NCBI RefSeq assembly: GCF_003201815.1
Contig: NZ_QJKB01000015.1
Coordinates: forward strand, 1 to 64,000
Reading direction: 5' to 3'
From: Undibacterium pigrum
Lineage (GTDB): Bacteria > Pseudomonadota > Gammaproteobacteria > Burkholderiales > Burkholderiaceae_D
Length of the DNA: 64,000 bases
A program made the position numbers and the translations under genes. Shown here one piece after another: positions 43,095 through 51,105 of this stretch; the first letter of the stretch is position 1; the number at the start of each line of letters is the position of its first letter. The notes beneath the pieces were generated by a model. That model searched no databases and was not told the DNA's origin. It was given only the letters and a program-made list of their open reading frames with translations.

Positions 43095-44236
43095 ATTTCC
43101 AATGCTCCCAGCGCCACACTCACATCTTCCAGCAAATCATCCACATGCTCCACCCCCACATGCAGGCGCAGCAGCCAGCCGGTTTTGGGGGCGCGCTGCG
43201 GTGCCACGGCGATGAGGCTGTGCACGCCGCCCCAGCTATTGCCCAGCGTGAATAGCTTTAGCGCCGCGACAAATTTTTCTATGTTGGCCAGCTCATTTTG
43301 TTTGAGGGTGAAAGACAGCAGGCCATTGCCCAGCTTGAAATCACGTTTCCACAAATGATGGTAGGCATCGCCTGGTAGCGGCGGATAATGTAGCTGGTCT
43401 ATTGCCGCATGGTTTTGTAAAAATTCGGCCATGCGCAAGGCAGATGCGTATTGTCTTTCCATTCGCAATGCCAGTGTGGGCAAGCCGCGCAGGGCCAGGA
43501 AGCATTCGTCGGGGGAGACGTAATAGCCCAGTAGTTCTGCAGTGCTGCGCAGTTCATGATGGCTGGCTTGGTCGCGGGCGCTGACTGCACCCATCAGCAA
43601 ATCTGAATGGCCGCCTACGTATTTGGTCAGTGCCTGTATGCTGAAATCGACGCCCGCATCCAATGCCCTGAAACCCAGCGCCGTGGCCCAGGTATTGTCG
43701 ATAGCGACCTTGATCTGGCGTGCATGAGCAGCAGCGACGATGGCGGGTATGTCCTGCATTTCCATGCTGTTGGAGGCCGGACTTTCTGTCCAGACCAGGC
43801 GGGTGGTCTCTTCAAAAAAATTGGCGATATCTGCCCCCGCATCATTGGGGTAGATGGTATGGCGCACACCCCATTTGGCAAACAGGGTTTGCGTGACTGT
43901 CAGGGTAGGGCCATAGATGCTGTCTGGCAGCAGTACATGGTCACCGGCACCCAGCAGCATGCTGTTCACCAGCACGATGGCTGCCAGGCCGCTGGGCACC
44001 AGCACTGTGTGGCCGCCGCCTTCCAGCTCAGACAGCTTGTGTGCCAGCGCATAATGAGTCGGTGTGCCGTTTTGCCCATAGCTATAGCCAGTATGTGCCT
44101 GTTCCTGCCTGTGCAAAAAAGCGGCCACATCGGGGAAGACAATGGTCGATGCATGGAACACGCCTTGCGACAGTGAGGCAAAGCCTTCGGGTATGTCGCT
44201 GGCTTGCTGTGCCAGTGTGCTGCTGATATGAGTCAT
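43091..44236 (-). CDS. metC: Cystathionine beta-lyase-type PLP enzyme
   Basis: Cys/Met-metabolism PLP enzyme of 381 aa. The PLP lysine is in QALTKYVGGHSDL and the phosphate region in VLVPSGLAAIVLV. Motifs VWTESPASNSMEMQDI and VAIDNTWAT mark the MetC/cystathionine beta-lyase branch. Reaction expected: cystathionine to homocysteine, pyruvate and ammonia, in the cytosol. It lies in an operon behind an isochorismatase-family hydrolase (15-base gap) and a GntR regulator. A broader C-S lyase role in a catabolic operon is therefore as likely as methionine synthesis. Confidence 0.92.
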   Translation of the reverse strand: MTHISSTLAQQASDIPEGFASLSQGVFHASTIVFPDVAAFLHRQEQAHTGYSYGQNGTPTHYALAHKLSELEGGGHTVLVPSGLAAIVLVNSMLLGAGDHVLLPDSIYGPTLTVTQTLFAKWGVRHTIYPNDAGADIANFFEETTRLVWTESPASNSMEMQDIPAIVAAAHARQIKVAIDNTWATALGFRALDAGVDFSIQALTKYVGGHSDLLMGAVSARDQASHHELRSTAELLGYYVSPDECFLALRGLPTLALRMERQYASALRMAEFLQNHAAIDQLHYPPLPGDAYHHLWKRDFKLGNGLLSFTLKQNELANIEKFVAALKLFTLGNSWGGVHSLIAVAPQRAPKTGWLLRLHVGVEHVDDLLEDVSVALGALEI

Positions 44237-44251
44237 GGTTTTATCTCTATC

Positions 44252-44770
44252 TCAAAACGGTAATTGCGCAGCAGGTATGACCTTGATCTGGCCCATCTCG
44301 CGCCACACCCAGTTATGGTGATTGCTGATGGTGGGCGCATCCAGATGCGGGCGCTGGCGCGTGGTGTGGGCGTCAGCCACGACATTGGTCTTGATACCCA
44401 GGGCCGCAGCCTGGCGTATCGCGCTGTCCAGGCAAAATTCACTGGCATAACCACAGACATAGATTTCATTGATGCCACGCTGTGCCAGCCCGGCCTCAAA
44501 GCCGGTTTGCTGGAAGGCGCTGCTATGCTGCTTGTGGCAGACGTAGTCCTCTGGCTGGGGCGCAATCGCCGTGGGGAAATACCAGGTGTCGCTGTCTTTT
44601 TCCCATGCCGTGCCAGCTTCATTATGCTGTACGTAGACGACAGCCATGCCCGCTTTGCGCGCCCTGGCGATGAGCTCGCTGATGCGGGCCAGCACCAGTT
44701 CCGCCTGATAGGCTGGTGGTTCGGTAAAGACGGCTTTCTGGAAGTCGATGATGAGCAGGGCAGATGACAT
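44252..44770 (-). CDS. Isochorismatase-family cysteine hydrolase
   Basis: Cytosolic hydrolase of 172 aa. The catalytic triad of the family is visible: Asp in LLIIDFQKAVF (near residue 9), the region AIAPQPEDYVCHKQH with the Lys, and the nucleophilic Cys in VCGYASEFCLDSA (the second Cys). Family members act on nicotinamide, ureidoglycine-type amides, isochorismate and similar compounds; the substrate here is unknown. I chose ATG 44770, for which GGAG lies nine bases upstream, over a TTG at 44785. Second gene of the GntR operon. Confidence 0.92.
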   Translation of the reverse strand: MSSALLIIDFQKAVFTEPPAYQAELVLARISELIARARKAGMAVVYVQHNEAGTAWEKDSDTWYFPTAIAPQPEDYVCHKQHSSAFQQTGFEAGLAQRGINEIYVCGYASEFCLDSAIRQAAALGIKTNVVADAHTTRQRPHLDAPTISNHHNWVWREMGQIKVIPAAQLPF

Positions 44771-44800
44771 GAGGGAAGTCTCCAAAAAATGAGCGTGTAG

Positions 44801-45478
44801 TCAGGTGGCGGGGGCCATTGTGGCCAATTGCAATAAATCCGGCGGCAGGCTCCAGTTTTGTTTAATGAGCTGCACCGCTGCCTGGCTGTCGCCTGTGCGC
44901 AGGGCCTCAATGATGGCAGCATGTTCGGCGACTGATTGCGGAGCCATGCGCTGGTCACCAAAGTGAGCCAGTTCTATACGGCGTATACGCGGGCGCAGGC
45001 TGGCCAGCATCTTTTCTATTTCCAGATTCTGGCTGACCCGCACGATGATGGCGTGAAATTGCGCATCCAGCGCCGTGGCAAGCTGATGGTCTTGTGCGGC
45101 AATTGCTAGTGCCAGTGCGTCATTGCAGGCAAGCAGTTCCTGCAAATCGGCCGTCGTCAGATGGGGCAGGGCAAGTTCCAGCGCGGCAGCTTCCAGCGCC
45201 GCAACGACAGGATAAAGCTGGGAAATATCGGCCAGGTTGGACGGTGCCACCTTGGTCCATTTATGAAAACTGGTGACAACCAGGCCCTCATCCTCCAGCT
45301 GCCGCAAGGCTTCACGCACAGGCGTGCGCGATACCCCCAGCTGCGTCGCCAGTTCCTGGTCACGCAGTATTTCGCCAGGGGCGAGCTGCAATTCTATGAT
45401 CCATTGCTTGAGGTTGCGGTACACCTCTTCACGGGCAAGAGAGCGGGCTAAGGGGGCGGTGCTGGCTGGTATGGGCAT
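44801..45478 (-). CDS. GntR-family regulator (FadR/FCD subgroup)
   Basis: Regulator of 225 aa. The winged helix-turn-helix (about 15-80) has LRDQELATQLGVSRTPVREALRQLE (first part shown for location), followed by an all-helical FCD effector domain (about 90-210) with its metal-binding type His/Asp positions (LDAQFHAII, EHAAIIEAL). It heads an operon with a cysteine hydrolase, MetC and a periplasmic protein, with a 30-base gap to the next gene, so local regulation is likely. The 242-base region above it is AT-rich and should contain its promoter. Confidence 0.94.
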   Translation of the reverse strand: MPIPASTAPLARSLAREEVYRNLKQWIIELQLAPGEILRDQELATQLGVSRTPVREALRQLEDEGLVVTSFHKWTKVAPSNLADISQLYPVVAALEAAALELALPHLTTADLQELLACNDALALAIAAQDHQLATALDAQFHAIIVRVSQNLEIEKMLASLRPRIRRIELAHFGDQRMAPQSVAEHAAIIEALRTGDSQAAVQLIKQNWSLPPDLLQLATMAPAT

Positions 45479-45720
45479 GCTGGTTTATGGCTGTGAATGA
45501 CTGCTAATACGCTTGTTTTGACAAAATATCGCTAAGTAATATGTAATATACTACATAGGAAAAGTTTTGTCCTTAATAGAGTCATTAATAGAATTATGTT
45601 GTTTATGTGGAATGCCAAGTGTTTTAATGATAACTTGTTGCTATATTCATATTCACGCTTGGGTGGGGGGAAGCGCGTCTGCTTGCCGCAATCGCTCATC
45701 AACATTTTTGAGAGACATCG

Positions 45721-46356
45721 ATGAAAAAAATACTTTTTCTGTTGCTCGCTTTCCATACTGTTTTATGCCCGGCACAAGAAATCTGCGTAGCAAGCAAGAT
45801 GAATGCAGAACTTGAACAAGTGCTGGAGCGTGATCAGGGTTTGCGTACTGCGCATATGCTGGCTGGCTATGATCAACAATTTGCGCCCAGTCCCGAAAAT
45901 AAGGCCAAAGTAGAAAAAATCCTGCAAGACATACTTGTGGGAGATACAAAAAATCGCGCCATCGCCCACGATATTTTTAACACCTGTGGCTGGCCTGATG
46001 CAAAACAACTGAGCTACAAGGCCAACACTGCCTTATTCCTGACTATCCAGCACAGTAGCAAGGATGACCGCGCCAAGTATTTTCCTTACTTTGAAAAACT
46101 CTACGAGAATAATCAATTGCATAGTTTTCGCTACGTCATGATGCTGGACCGCATGCGTTATGATCAGGGCCTGGGCCAGTTGTATGGCACGCATTTTGTA
46201 CCCGGTAAAGACGGCGTGGAATTATACGGAGAGGTTCATGAGCCAGAAAAACTCAATGAAAGACGAGAAAAAATTGGGATGACGCGCATATTGGCATTTG
46301 ACGAAAAGTATCCGCCGCAAGTGGGGCATGGCGTGGTGATGAGCAAGAGTAAATGA
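45721..46356 (+). CDS. DUF6624-like periplasmic protein
   Basis: Protein of 211 aa with a signal peptide (about 1-18, cleaved near CPAQ-EI). The pattern ITNTCGWPDAKQLSYKANTALFL (only its core FNTCGWPD is unambiguous), then LTIQHSS and LGQLYGTHFV, fits the DUF6624 family, in which a GWP motif and a late Q-YGT motif are conserved. Function is unknown. It follows a 242-base AT-rich gap and is not in an operon. A small AT-rich stretch precedes it, and no strong binding site is apparent. Confidence 0.8.
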   Translation: MKKILFLLLAFHTVLCPAQEICVASKMNAELEQVLERDQGLRTAHMLAGYDQQFAPSPENKAKVEKILQDILVGDTKNRAIAHDIFNTCGWPDAKQLSYKANTALFLTIQHSSKDDRAKYFPYFEKLYENNQLHSFRYVMMLDRMRYDQGLGQLYGTHFVPGKDGVELYGEVHEPEKLNERREKIGMTRILAFDEKYPPQVGHGVVMSKSK

Positions 46357-46395
46357 GTTGTTGCGCATGACGGTATTCGAATAGTCACAAGTGCC

Positions 46396-46815
46396 TGAAA
46401 CCCGTTATGCCCGACTTGATCTTTGCGAATTGCAGGCGCATGTATGCCAACAAAGCCGCTGGATACCAGATCGAGTCTGACATGACGGTTTTGGAGTTAT
46501 CGCTTTGAATGAGTGATGCGTGTTTCCAGGCTGAGCGGTGGCTGCTTGCTGAATGGATGGTGATGGAATCAAGATGTCAAGACAGGCACTCGCAAAAGAT
46601 CCAGACGCCCATCGTCACAACTAGCCTCCCACCCGTCATGCCGGACTTGATCCGGCATCCAGTGTCGTTTTAGCCGTGGCTGCAATTTGTCTGCTGACTT
46701 TGCGTTTGCTGAATTATCGCCTGTGAATGAGTGCGCATGTGTGCCGCCAAAGCCGCTGGATGCCAGATCAAGTCTGGCATGACGGTTTTGGGCTTGTCGC
46801 TTTGAATAAGTGATG
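46396..46815. repeat. Two copies of a GTCATGCCGGACTTGATC-type repeat
   Basis: 46396-46525 and 46632-46815 are related: each begins near CCCGT(T/C)ATGCC(C/G)GACTTGATC, contains AAAGCCGCTGGAT(A/G)CCAGATC, and ends near GACGGTTTTGG and TTTGAAT(G/A)AGTGATGCG. The ends are inverted relative to each other, as in REP-type elements. They fill the 514-base gap between the DUF6624-like gene and the cupin gene. Confidence 0.75.
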
Positions 46816-46870
46816 CGTTTTTAAAGCCATGTAAAAAATCAATGACAAGCGACGAATCAAATTCTATACA

Positions 46871-47245
46871 TCAAATCCACACGTCCATCTCACTGGTACG
46901 TTCACCACCTTCAGCGCCAGTGTTGACGACACCGCGCGGTTCTATCAGCAAGAGTCTGACTTCATCGACGGCGCTGGGTTTGTGTTCTACACCTTTGGGT
47001 ACGACAAACATTTCACCTGCTGATATCAACACATGGCCATCGCGAAAATCGATGCGTAATTGCCCTTCGAGGACAATGAAACTCTCGTCTGTGTCTGCAT
47101 GATCATGCCAGATGAAATCACCCCGCAGCCGGGCGACTTTGAACTGGTAGTCGTTCATCTCGGCAATGACTTTTTGTGACCACTGTTCGCTGAACAGGCT
47201 GAATTTATTGGCGAAGTTGATGCTTTGATAGGTCTTGCTACTCAT
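46871..47245 (-). CDS. Cupin-domain protein
   Basis: Single-domain cupin of 124 aa. Motif 1 is FIWHDHADTDESFIVLEGQL with the His-His-Glu metal ligands, and motif 2 is FVVPKGVEHKPSA with the last His. Metal binding is therefore expected; the reaction (isomerase, dioxygenase or a binding role) is unknown. I prefer ATG 47245 (MSSKTYQS) over 47290, since an AGGGA site sits about nine bases before it. The gene is followed upstream by an AraC gene on the same strand, 84 bases away. Confidence 0.9.
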   Translation of the reverse strand: MSSKTYQSINFANKFSLFSEQWSQKVIAEMNDYQFKVARLRGDFIWHDHADTDESFIVLEGQLRIDFRDGHVLISAGEMFVVPKGVEHKPSAVDEVRLLLIEPRGVVNTGAEGGERTSEMDVWI

Positions 47246-47328
47246 GGATGATATCCCTGGCTTTTGTGTGAAAAGCCCCAGCATACGCAAGCCGCATCTG
47301 CAATTCTTGTACGTTTGTGCGTCAGCTC

Positions 47329-48165
47329 TTAACGACGTGCTGGCTTGCCATGCATGTTCAGCCAGCGTAGGGGCGTCAGGCCAAAGGCTTTAACAAAGTG
47401 TTTGCTCATATGGCTCTGGTCGCTAAAGCCAGCCGCCAGCGCGGCGTTTACCAGCGTGTGCCCTTGCATCAGCAAGCTCTTGACCAGGTCAAGGCGGCGC
47501 ATGGTCAGATAGCGGTAGGGGCTGGTGCCGAATAGCAGGCGAAAATCGCGTGACAGGCTCCAGCGGTCGCGGCCACTGTGTACTGCCAGGTCTTCCAGGC
47601 TGATGTTGTCTGTCAGGGCGCTGTGCATATATTCGCGCGCACTTTCTGCCGCGCGGTAATCAAAATGCAATGCCTTACCAGTGCTGCCAGAACTGTTGGT
47701 AATGATGTCAGAACAGGCAAGCATGGCATGGGCCAGGTCGAACAAGGCATCCTGTTCTTCCAGCGCATCCAGCGGCTGGTTCATGGCTTGCAACAGGGGC
47801 AGGGTAGCAACATGCAGGCGCGGGTCGCTGGAAATACCATGTTTGATAAAAGGCAGGGCCTGGCCGCCAAGGATTTTTTGTATCAGGGCTGGTTCTACAT
47901 AAATCATGCGGTAATGAAAGCCATCACCCGTGCCAGCCTGGCCGTCGTGGGCTTCATCAGGATGCAGGACTATCGTGCCGCCACGCAGGCTATGGCGTGT
48001 GCTGCCACGATAGACAAAGCTCTGCACGCCTGCCAGCGTCGTGCCTATGGCATAGGTATCATGCCTGTGCATGGCGTAGGCATTGCCTGCGAAATAGGCT
48101 TCTATACGCTCCAGCCGTTCAGACCCTGGTGCGTGATGTATCCAGTCGGTATGGTGCTTGCTCAT
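47329..48165 (-). CDS. AraC-family transcriptional regulator
   Basis: Regulator of 278 aa: N-terminal cupin-type sensor (about 15-150, MHRHDTYAIGTTLAGVQSF) and C-terminal double helix-turn-helix (about 175-275, LSRDFRLLFGTSPYRYLTM and FSDQSHMSKHFVKAFGLTP). It is divergent from the secreted hydrolase gene at 48290 and shares a strand with the cupin gene; either could be its target. The start codon region lies in a 22-bp tandem repeat, and no binding site is evident before ATG 48165. Confidence 0.93.
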   Translation of the reverse strand: MSKHHTDWIHHAPGSERLERIEAYFAGNAYAMHRHDTYAIGTTLAGVQSFVYRGSTRHSLRGGTIVLHPDEAHDGQAGTGDGFHYRMIYVEPALIQKILGGQALPFIKHGISSDPRLHVATLPLLQAMNQPLDALEEQDALFDLAHAMLACSDIITNSSGSTGKALHFDYRAAESAREYMHSALTDNISLEDLAVHSGRDRWSLSRDFRLLFGTSPYRYLTMRRLDLVKSLLMQGHTLVNAALAAGFSDQSHMSKHFVKAFGLTPLRWLNMHGKPARR

Positions 48166-48215
48166 GGTGGTGTCGTCGCTTGCTCATGGTGGTATCGCCG
48201 CTTGCTTACGGTCTA
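48154..48215. repeat. 22-bp tandem repeat over the AraC start codon
   Basis: GCTTGCTCATGGTGGTGTCG... repeats at 48154 and 48176 and a partial third copy starts at 48198. On the minus strand each full unit contains ATGAGCAAGC. Because 22 is not a multiple of three, only the unit at 48165 is in frame with the regulator. Confidence 0.8.
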
Positions 48216-48289
48216 TGCTAGCATGGGCAGCGTTGTTTCACACGATGCTGACAATATCTGGCTTAGCGATAAAGCAAAAAAGGGACACC

Positions 48290-49399
48290 ATGAAAAAAAT
48301 CACTGATGCATCTCAAAAGCTGCTGGCGATATGTGTATTGTCCAGCCTGTGCGGTATGACACATGCCGCCACTGCACCTACCTGGCAGCGCCTGCATCTG
48401 CCCCAGCCTGAACAAGCGGCTGGCTATGATTTCCCTGTCTATGCCAATCATGTCCTGAGTGGGGACTTGCGCCAGATACGTGAAGTCATCATGGTCCAGC
48501 ATGGCATACAGCGCAATGGGGATGATTATTATGCCGCGGCGATGGCCTTGCTGCAGGCATCTGGCCGCTCAGCAGATGAGATGCTGGTGCTGGCCCCCAA
48601 TTTCCCTGGCAAGCCTGATGTTGACAAGGGTTTCGAGCGCATGCCAGTCTGGTCTGTGCAAGGCTGGACGGGGGGTGAAGCAGCATTGCCTGGTACGGGT
48701 ACGCAGGCCGGTTTGAGTTCTTTACAGGTGCTGGATGATATCGCCCAGTTTCTTGCCGATAAATCGCGTCTGCCATTGCTGAAGAAAATCACTTTCGCCG
48801 GGCATTCTGGTGGTGGGCAATTGATGCATCGCTATGCCGTGCTGAACCACGTCGATGAAGGCTTGCGCGCCAGGGGGCTGGATGTGCAGTATGTGGTGGC
48901 GAACCCATCTTCCTATTTATATTTCACCCCAGACAGACCAAGGGGTACAGGTAATTTTGCAGCCTATGAAAATACTGTTTGTCCGACCTATGATGACTAT
49001 CGCTATGGCATGCAGGACATGGTGGCTTATGCAAAAGGTATGAAGGGCATGGACTTATACCAGCGCCATCTGCAAAGACAGGTGACTTATCTGGTCGGCA
49101 GCCTTGATACTGATCCCAATCATCGCGTACTCGACAAGTCTTGCGCCGCAGAAGCCCAGGGTGCCACGCGCTTTGAGCGCGCCCATGCTTACTGGGCCTA
49201 TGAACAATATCTGGGCAAGCAAAGCCAGGCAGGCAAGGTATCAGAAAAAGCATCAGGCAAAGCCATGCATCATTATTTTGATGTGCAGGGGGTAGGGCAT
49301 GACCAGAGCAATATGTTTGGTTCTCAATGCGGAGTCAGGCTTTTGTTTGGCGACAAGGCCGCTGTCGGCAAACAAGCGGCGCAATGCATTCAGCAATAA
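48290..49399 (+). CDS. Secreted alpha/beta hydrolase
   Basis: Periplasmic or secreted hydrolase of 369 aa. A signal peptide (about 1-25, ending MTHAAT) is followed by the strand and oxyanion region VIMVQHGIQRNGDDYY. The nucleophile elbow is FAGHSGGGQL (Ser), and the late His region is GVGHDQSN. The catalytic Asp is probably in GSLDTDPNHRV. A set of six Cys suggests disulfides. Substrate is unknown. AAAAGGGACACC gives a strong start at 48290. It is divergent from the AraC regulator. Confidence 0.88.
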   Translation: MKKITDASQKLLAICVLSSLCGMTHAATAPTWQRLHLPQPEQAAGYDFPVYANHVLSGDLRQIREVIMVQHGIQRNGDDYYAAAMALLQASGRSADEMLVLAPNFPGKPDVDKGFERMPVWSVQGWTGGEAALPGTGTQAGLSSLQVLDDIAQFLADKSRLPLLKKITFAGHSGGGQLMHRYAVLNHVDEGLRARGLDVQYVVANPSSYLYFTPDRPRGTGNFAAYENTVCPTYDDYRYGMQDMVAYAKGMKGMDLYQRHLQRQVTYLVGSLDTDPNHRVLDKSCAAEAQGATRFERAHAYWAYEQYLGKQSQAGKVSEKASGKAMHHYFDVQGVGHDQSNMFGSQCGVRLLFGDKAAVGKQAAQCIQQ

Positions 49400-49435
49400 A
49401 TGCAAAGAAAAATTTGATAAATCAGCCAAATTATC

Positions 49436-49613
49436 GGGCTTACGAAAAATTGTCCCAGCAAGGCCATGCTTTAGGAAACCATCCTTGCAAGGATGGTTCG
49501 TTACGTCGGCAGACAATATATTGTCTGAAATCCCGACTTCACCGTAGCGACGAAGACAGTACTTTAGTACGGCTAGGAGCTGCAACGCAGCTGGGGCGGT
49601 TTTTCGTAGGCCC
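49436..49613. mobile_element. MITE-like element, copy A, with nested insertion
   Basis: Its ends and its right half match the reverse complement of the 50969-51082 element (TTGTCCCAGCAAGGC at left, GCGACGAAGACAGTACTTTA and GAGCTGCAACGCAGCTGGGG at right). It is interrupted by about 80 extra bases (49465-49545). The terminal TA dinucleotides seen at copy B are not preserved. Open frames across it are not genes. Confidence 0.75.
49465..49545. repeat. Insert with two perfect palindromes inside MITE copy A
   Basis: A 22-bp perfect palindrome at 49477-49498 (core CATCCTTGCAAGGATG) and an 18-bp one at 49510-49527 (CAGACAATATATTGTCTG), the latter extended by GTCGG/CCGAC flanks. These bases are absent from copy B. 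Confidence 0.8.
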
Positions 49614-49643
49614 AAAAAAATGCCCTCAAAAAACGAGGGCATT
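49614..49643 (-). terminator. Rho-independent terminator after the DUF3829 gene
   Basis: On the minus strand TGCCCTC (49635-49641 complement) pairs with GAGGGCA across a 7-base loop, followed by seven T. It lies about 100 bases after the stop at 49745. Confidence 0.9.
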
Positions 49644-49744
49644 ATAAAGAGCGACTCCAGATGGGGACTGGAGCACTACCGGGTTGGTTCTGTATCCAGG
49701 ACGTTCATCCACATCATGTGAGGAAAGTCCCGGTATGATCTGTA
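49644..49744 (-). other. Structured 3' untranslated region
   Basis: Between the DUF3829 stop and its terminator the transcript could fold into CTCCAG/CTGGAG (49664-49682 region) and ACCGGG/CCCGGT (about 49678-49734) helices. No gene is present. It might be only a spacer or the body of a 3'-derived small RNA. Confidence 0.35.
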
Positions 49745-50776
49745 TCAGCGATTCATCTGATTGCTTGCCTCTATCATCGCATTGTAGGCCTTGGTGACTT
49801 TTTCCTGACTGCCTTCCACCATCCAGGCTGAGCCTGGTTTCAACATCATTTTTTCGCCTTCGCTATAAGCGACCTTGTCGCGGATACGGCGTACACGTTC
49901 CTTGGCGGCTTTGCGATAATCTTCTGTTGCATGTTCGAAACTGGACCAGCTACGCGGTGCGCTTTCGCTATTCTTCTTGGCGTAGGCGATGGCTTCGTCG
50001 GTCAGGCTTTCATAATCAGCCAGTAATTTGCCAGCGGCGGTAGCGTCGAAGCTTTCTTCACCTATCAGACGTACCAGGTGCTTGGCCTTGCTCATCAAGG
50101 CCATTTGCAGATATGGCAGTTGGCGGCCTTCGTTTTTTTCCAGTTGCTGCATTTCTGCATCCAGGGCCTTGTCATTCTCGACTTCGATTTCATTTGAGAA
50201 GACATTGCTTTTTTCTTCAAAGCGCTTCATCGCGTCGGCCAGCGGTGCATGCATTTTCTTGCCCTTGGCAAAAGCATCGTCCTTGTAATTATCGCGGCTG
50301 TAATACACTTCTGCCTCGCTAACCAGCGCACCGAGTTCGCTCAGGCTGTCGATGTAGGCAGTGGCGGCGATATCGAGCTTGCCTTGCGCGGCCTTGCCAA
50401 AACTGGCTTTACATTTGGCGATGTCATCGACATCGATTTTATACAGGCCGTATACCACCATTTCTTTTCCGCTTGGGCCCTTGTCCATATCCTTGACCCA
50501 GCTTTGATAGCGCGCAATGCTGCGGTGAGCATCACCGTCGAGCTTGTTATAGCAGGCGATATAGTCTTGCAGTTTGCTGGTGGCGCTTTCTACTGGTTTG
50601 GCTGGAACATTGGCAGGTGCTGCCTGGCTGGCTGCGGCTGGCGCAGGTGTCGTCACTGCAGCATCTTCATTTTTTTTGCTGCATGCACTCATCAGCAAGC
50701 TCAGGCTGATGCAGGCCAGCACGCTGCTGACTACGGGTTTGCTGGTTTTTTTCAAAGATGCTGAAGGGAAATTCAT
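49745..50776 (-). CDS. DUF3829 (YiiG-like) lipoprotein
   Basis: Lipoprotein of 343 aa. The lipobox LMSAC places the acylated Cys near residue 32, and an Ala/Pro-rich linker follows. The DUF3829 helical domain (about 70-330) has KLQDYIACYNKLDGDAHRSI at its start, YYSRDNYKDDAFAKGKKMH in the middle and KAYNAMIEASNQMN at the end. E. coli YiiG is of this family and uncharacterised. I prefer ATG 50776 over a start at 50848. MITE-like copies in opposite orientation flank the gene, and a strong terminator follows it. Confidence 0.87.
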   Translation of the reverse strand: MNFPSASLKKTSKPVVSSVLACISLSLLMSACSKKNEDAAVTTPAPAAASQAAPANVPAKPVESATSKLQDYIACYNKLDGDAHRSIARYQSWVKDMDKGPSGKEMVVYGLYKIDVDDIAKCKASFGKAAQGKLDIAATAYIDSLSELGALVSEAEVYYSRDNYKDDAFAKGKKMHAPLADAMKRFEEKSNVFSNEIEVENDKALDAEMQQLEKNEGRQLPYLQMALMSKAKHLVRLIGEESFDATAAGKLLADYESLTDEAIAYAKKNSESAPRSWSSFEHATEDYRKAAKERVRRIRDKVAYSEGEKMMLKPGSAWMVEGSQEKVTKAYNAMIEASNQMNR

Positions 50777-50968
50777 TCTTGCTTTTGTAAAGATGGGGGA
50801 GGATAGATGCGCCATCTTAGCTTTCAAGTTTTGAAAAAGCTGCAACAATTTGTATCCATTTGTGATAGCTGGCGGGTTTCTGCATGGTCGGTAGTATGCT
50901 GGCGATGAGCGGTCATACGCATATCAATGCTGACGACTACTATGGTGTGATGCTGACCCTTTCTCACA

Positions 50969-51082
50969 TAGGACTTACGCAAAACCGCCCCAGCTGCGTT
51001 GCAGCTCCTCTCCTAGGAGCCGCGTACTAAAGTACTGTCTTCGTCGCTGACGCCTTGCTGGGACAATTTTGCGTAAGCCCTA
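50969..51082. mobile_element. MITE-like element, copy B
   Basis: 110 bases between TA dinucleotides, with imperfect terminal inverted repeats of about 26 bases (GGACTTACGCAAAACCGCCC at left; complement of GACAATTTTGCGTAAGCCC at right). There is no coding capacity. TA-flanked TIRs are typical of IS630/mariner-type MITEs, but the parent transposase is not in the window. It lies directly upstream of the 51106 gene and could carry its promoter. Confidence 0.8.
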
Positions 51083-51105
51083 ACAAAGTTCACAAAGGAA
51101 ATCAA

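Noticed and set aside
49299..49647. Frames over the MITE-like copy A
   Set aside because: They are made of the terminal repeats and palindromes of the element.
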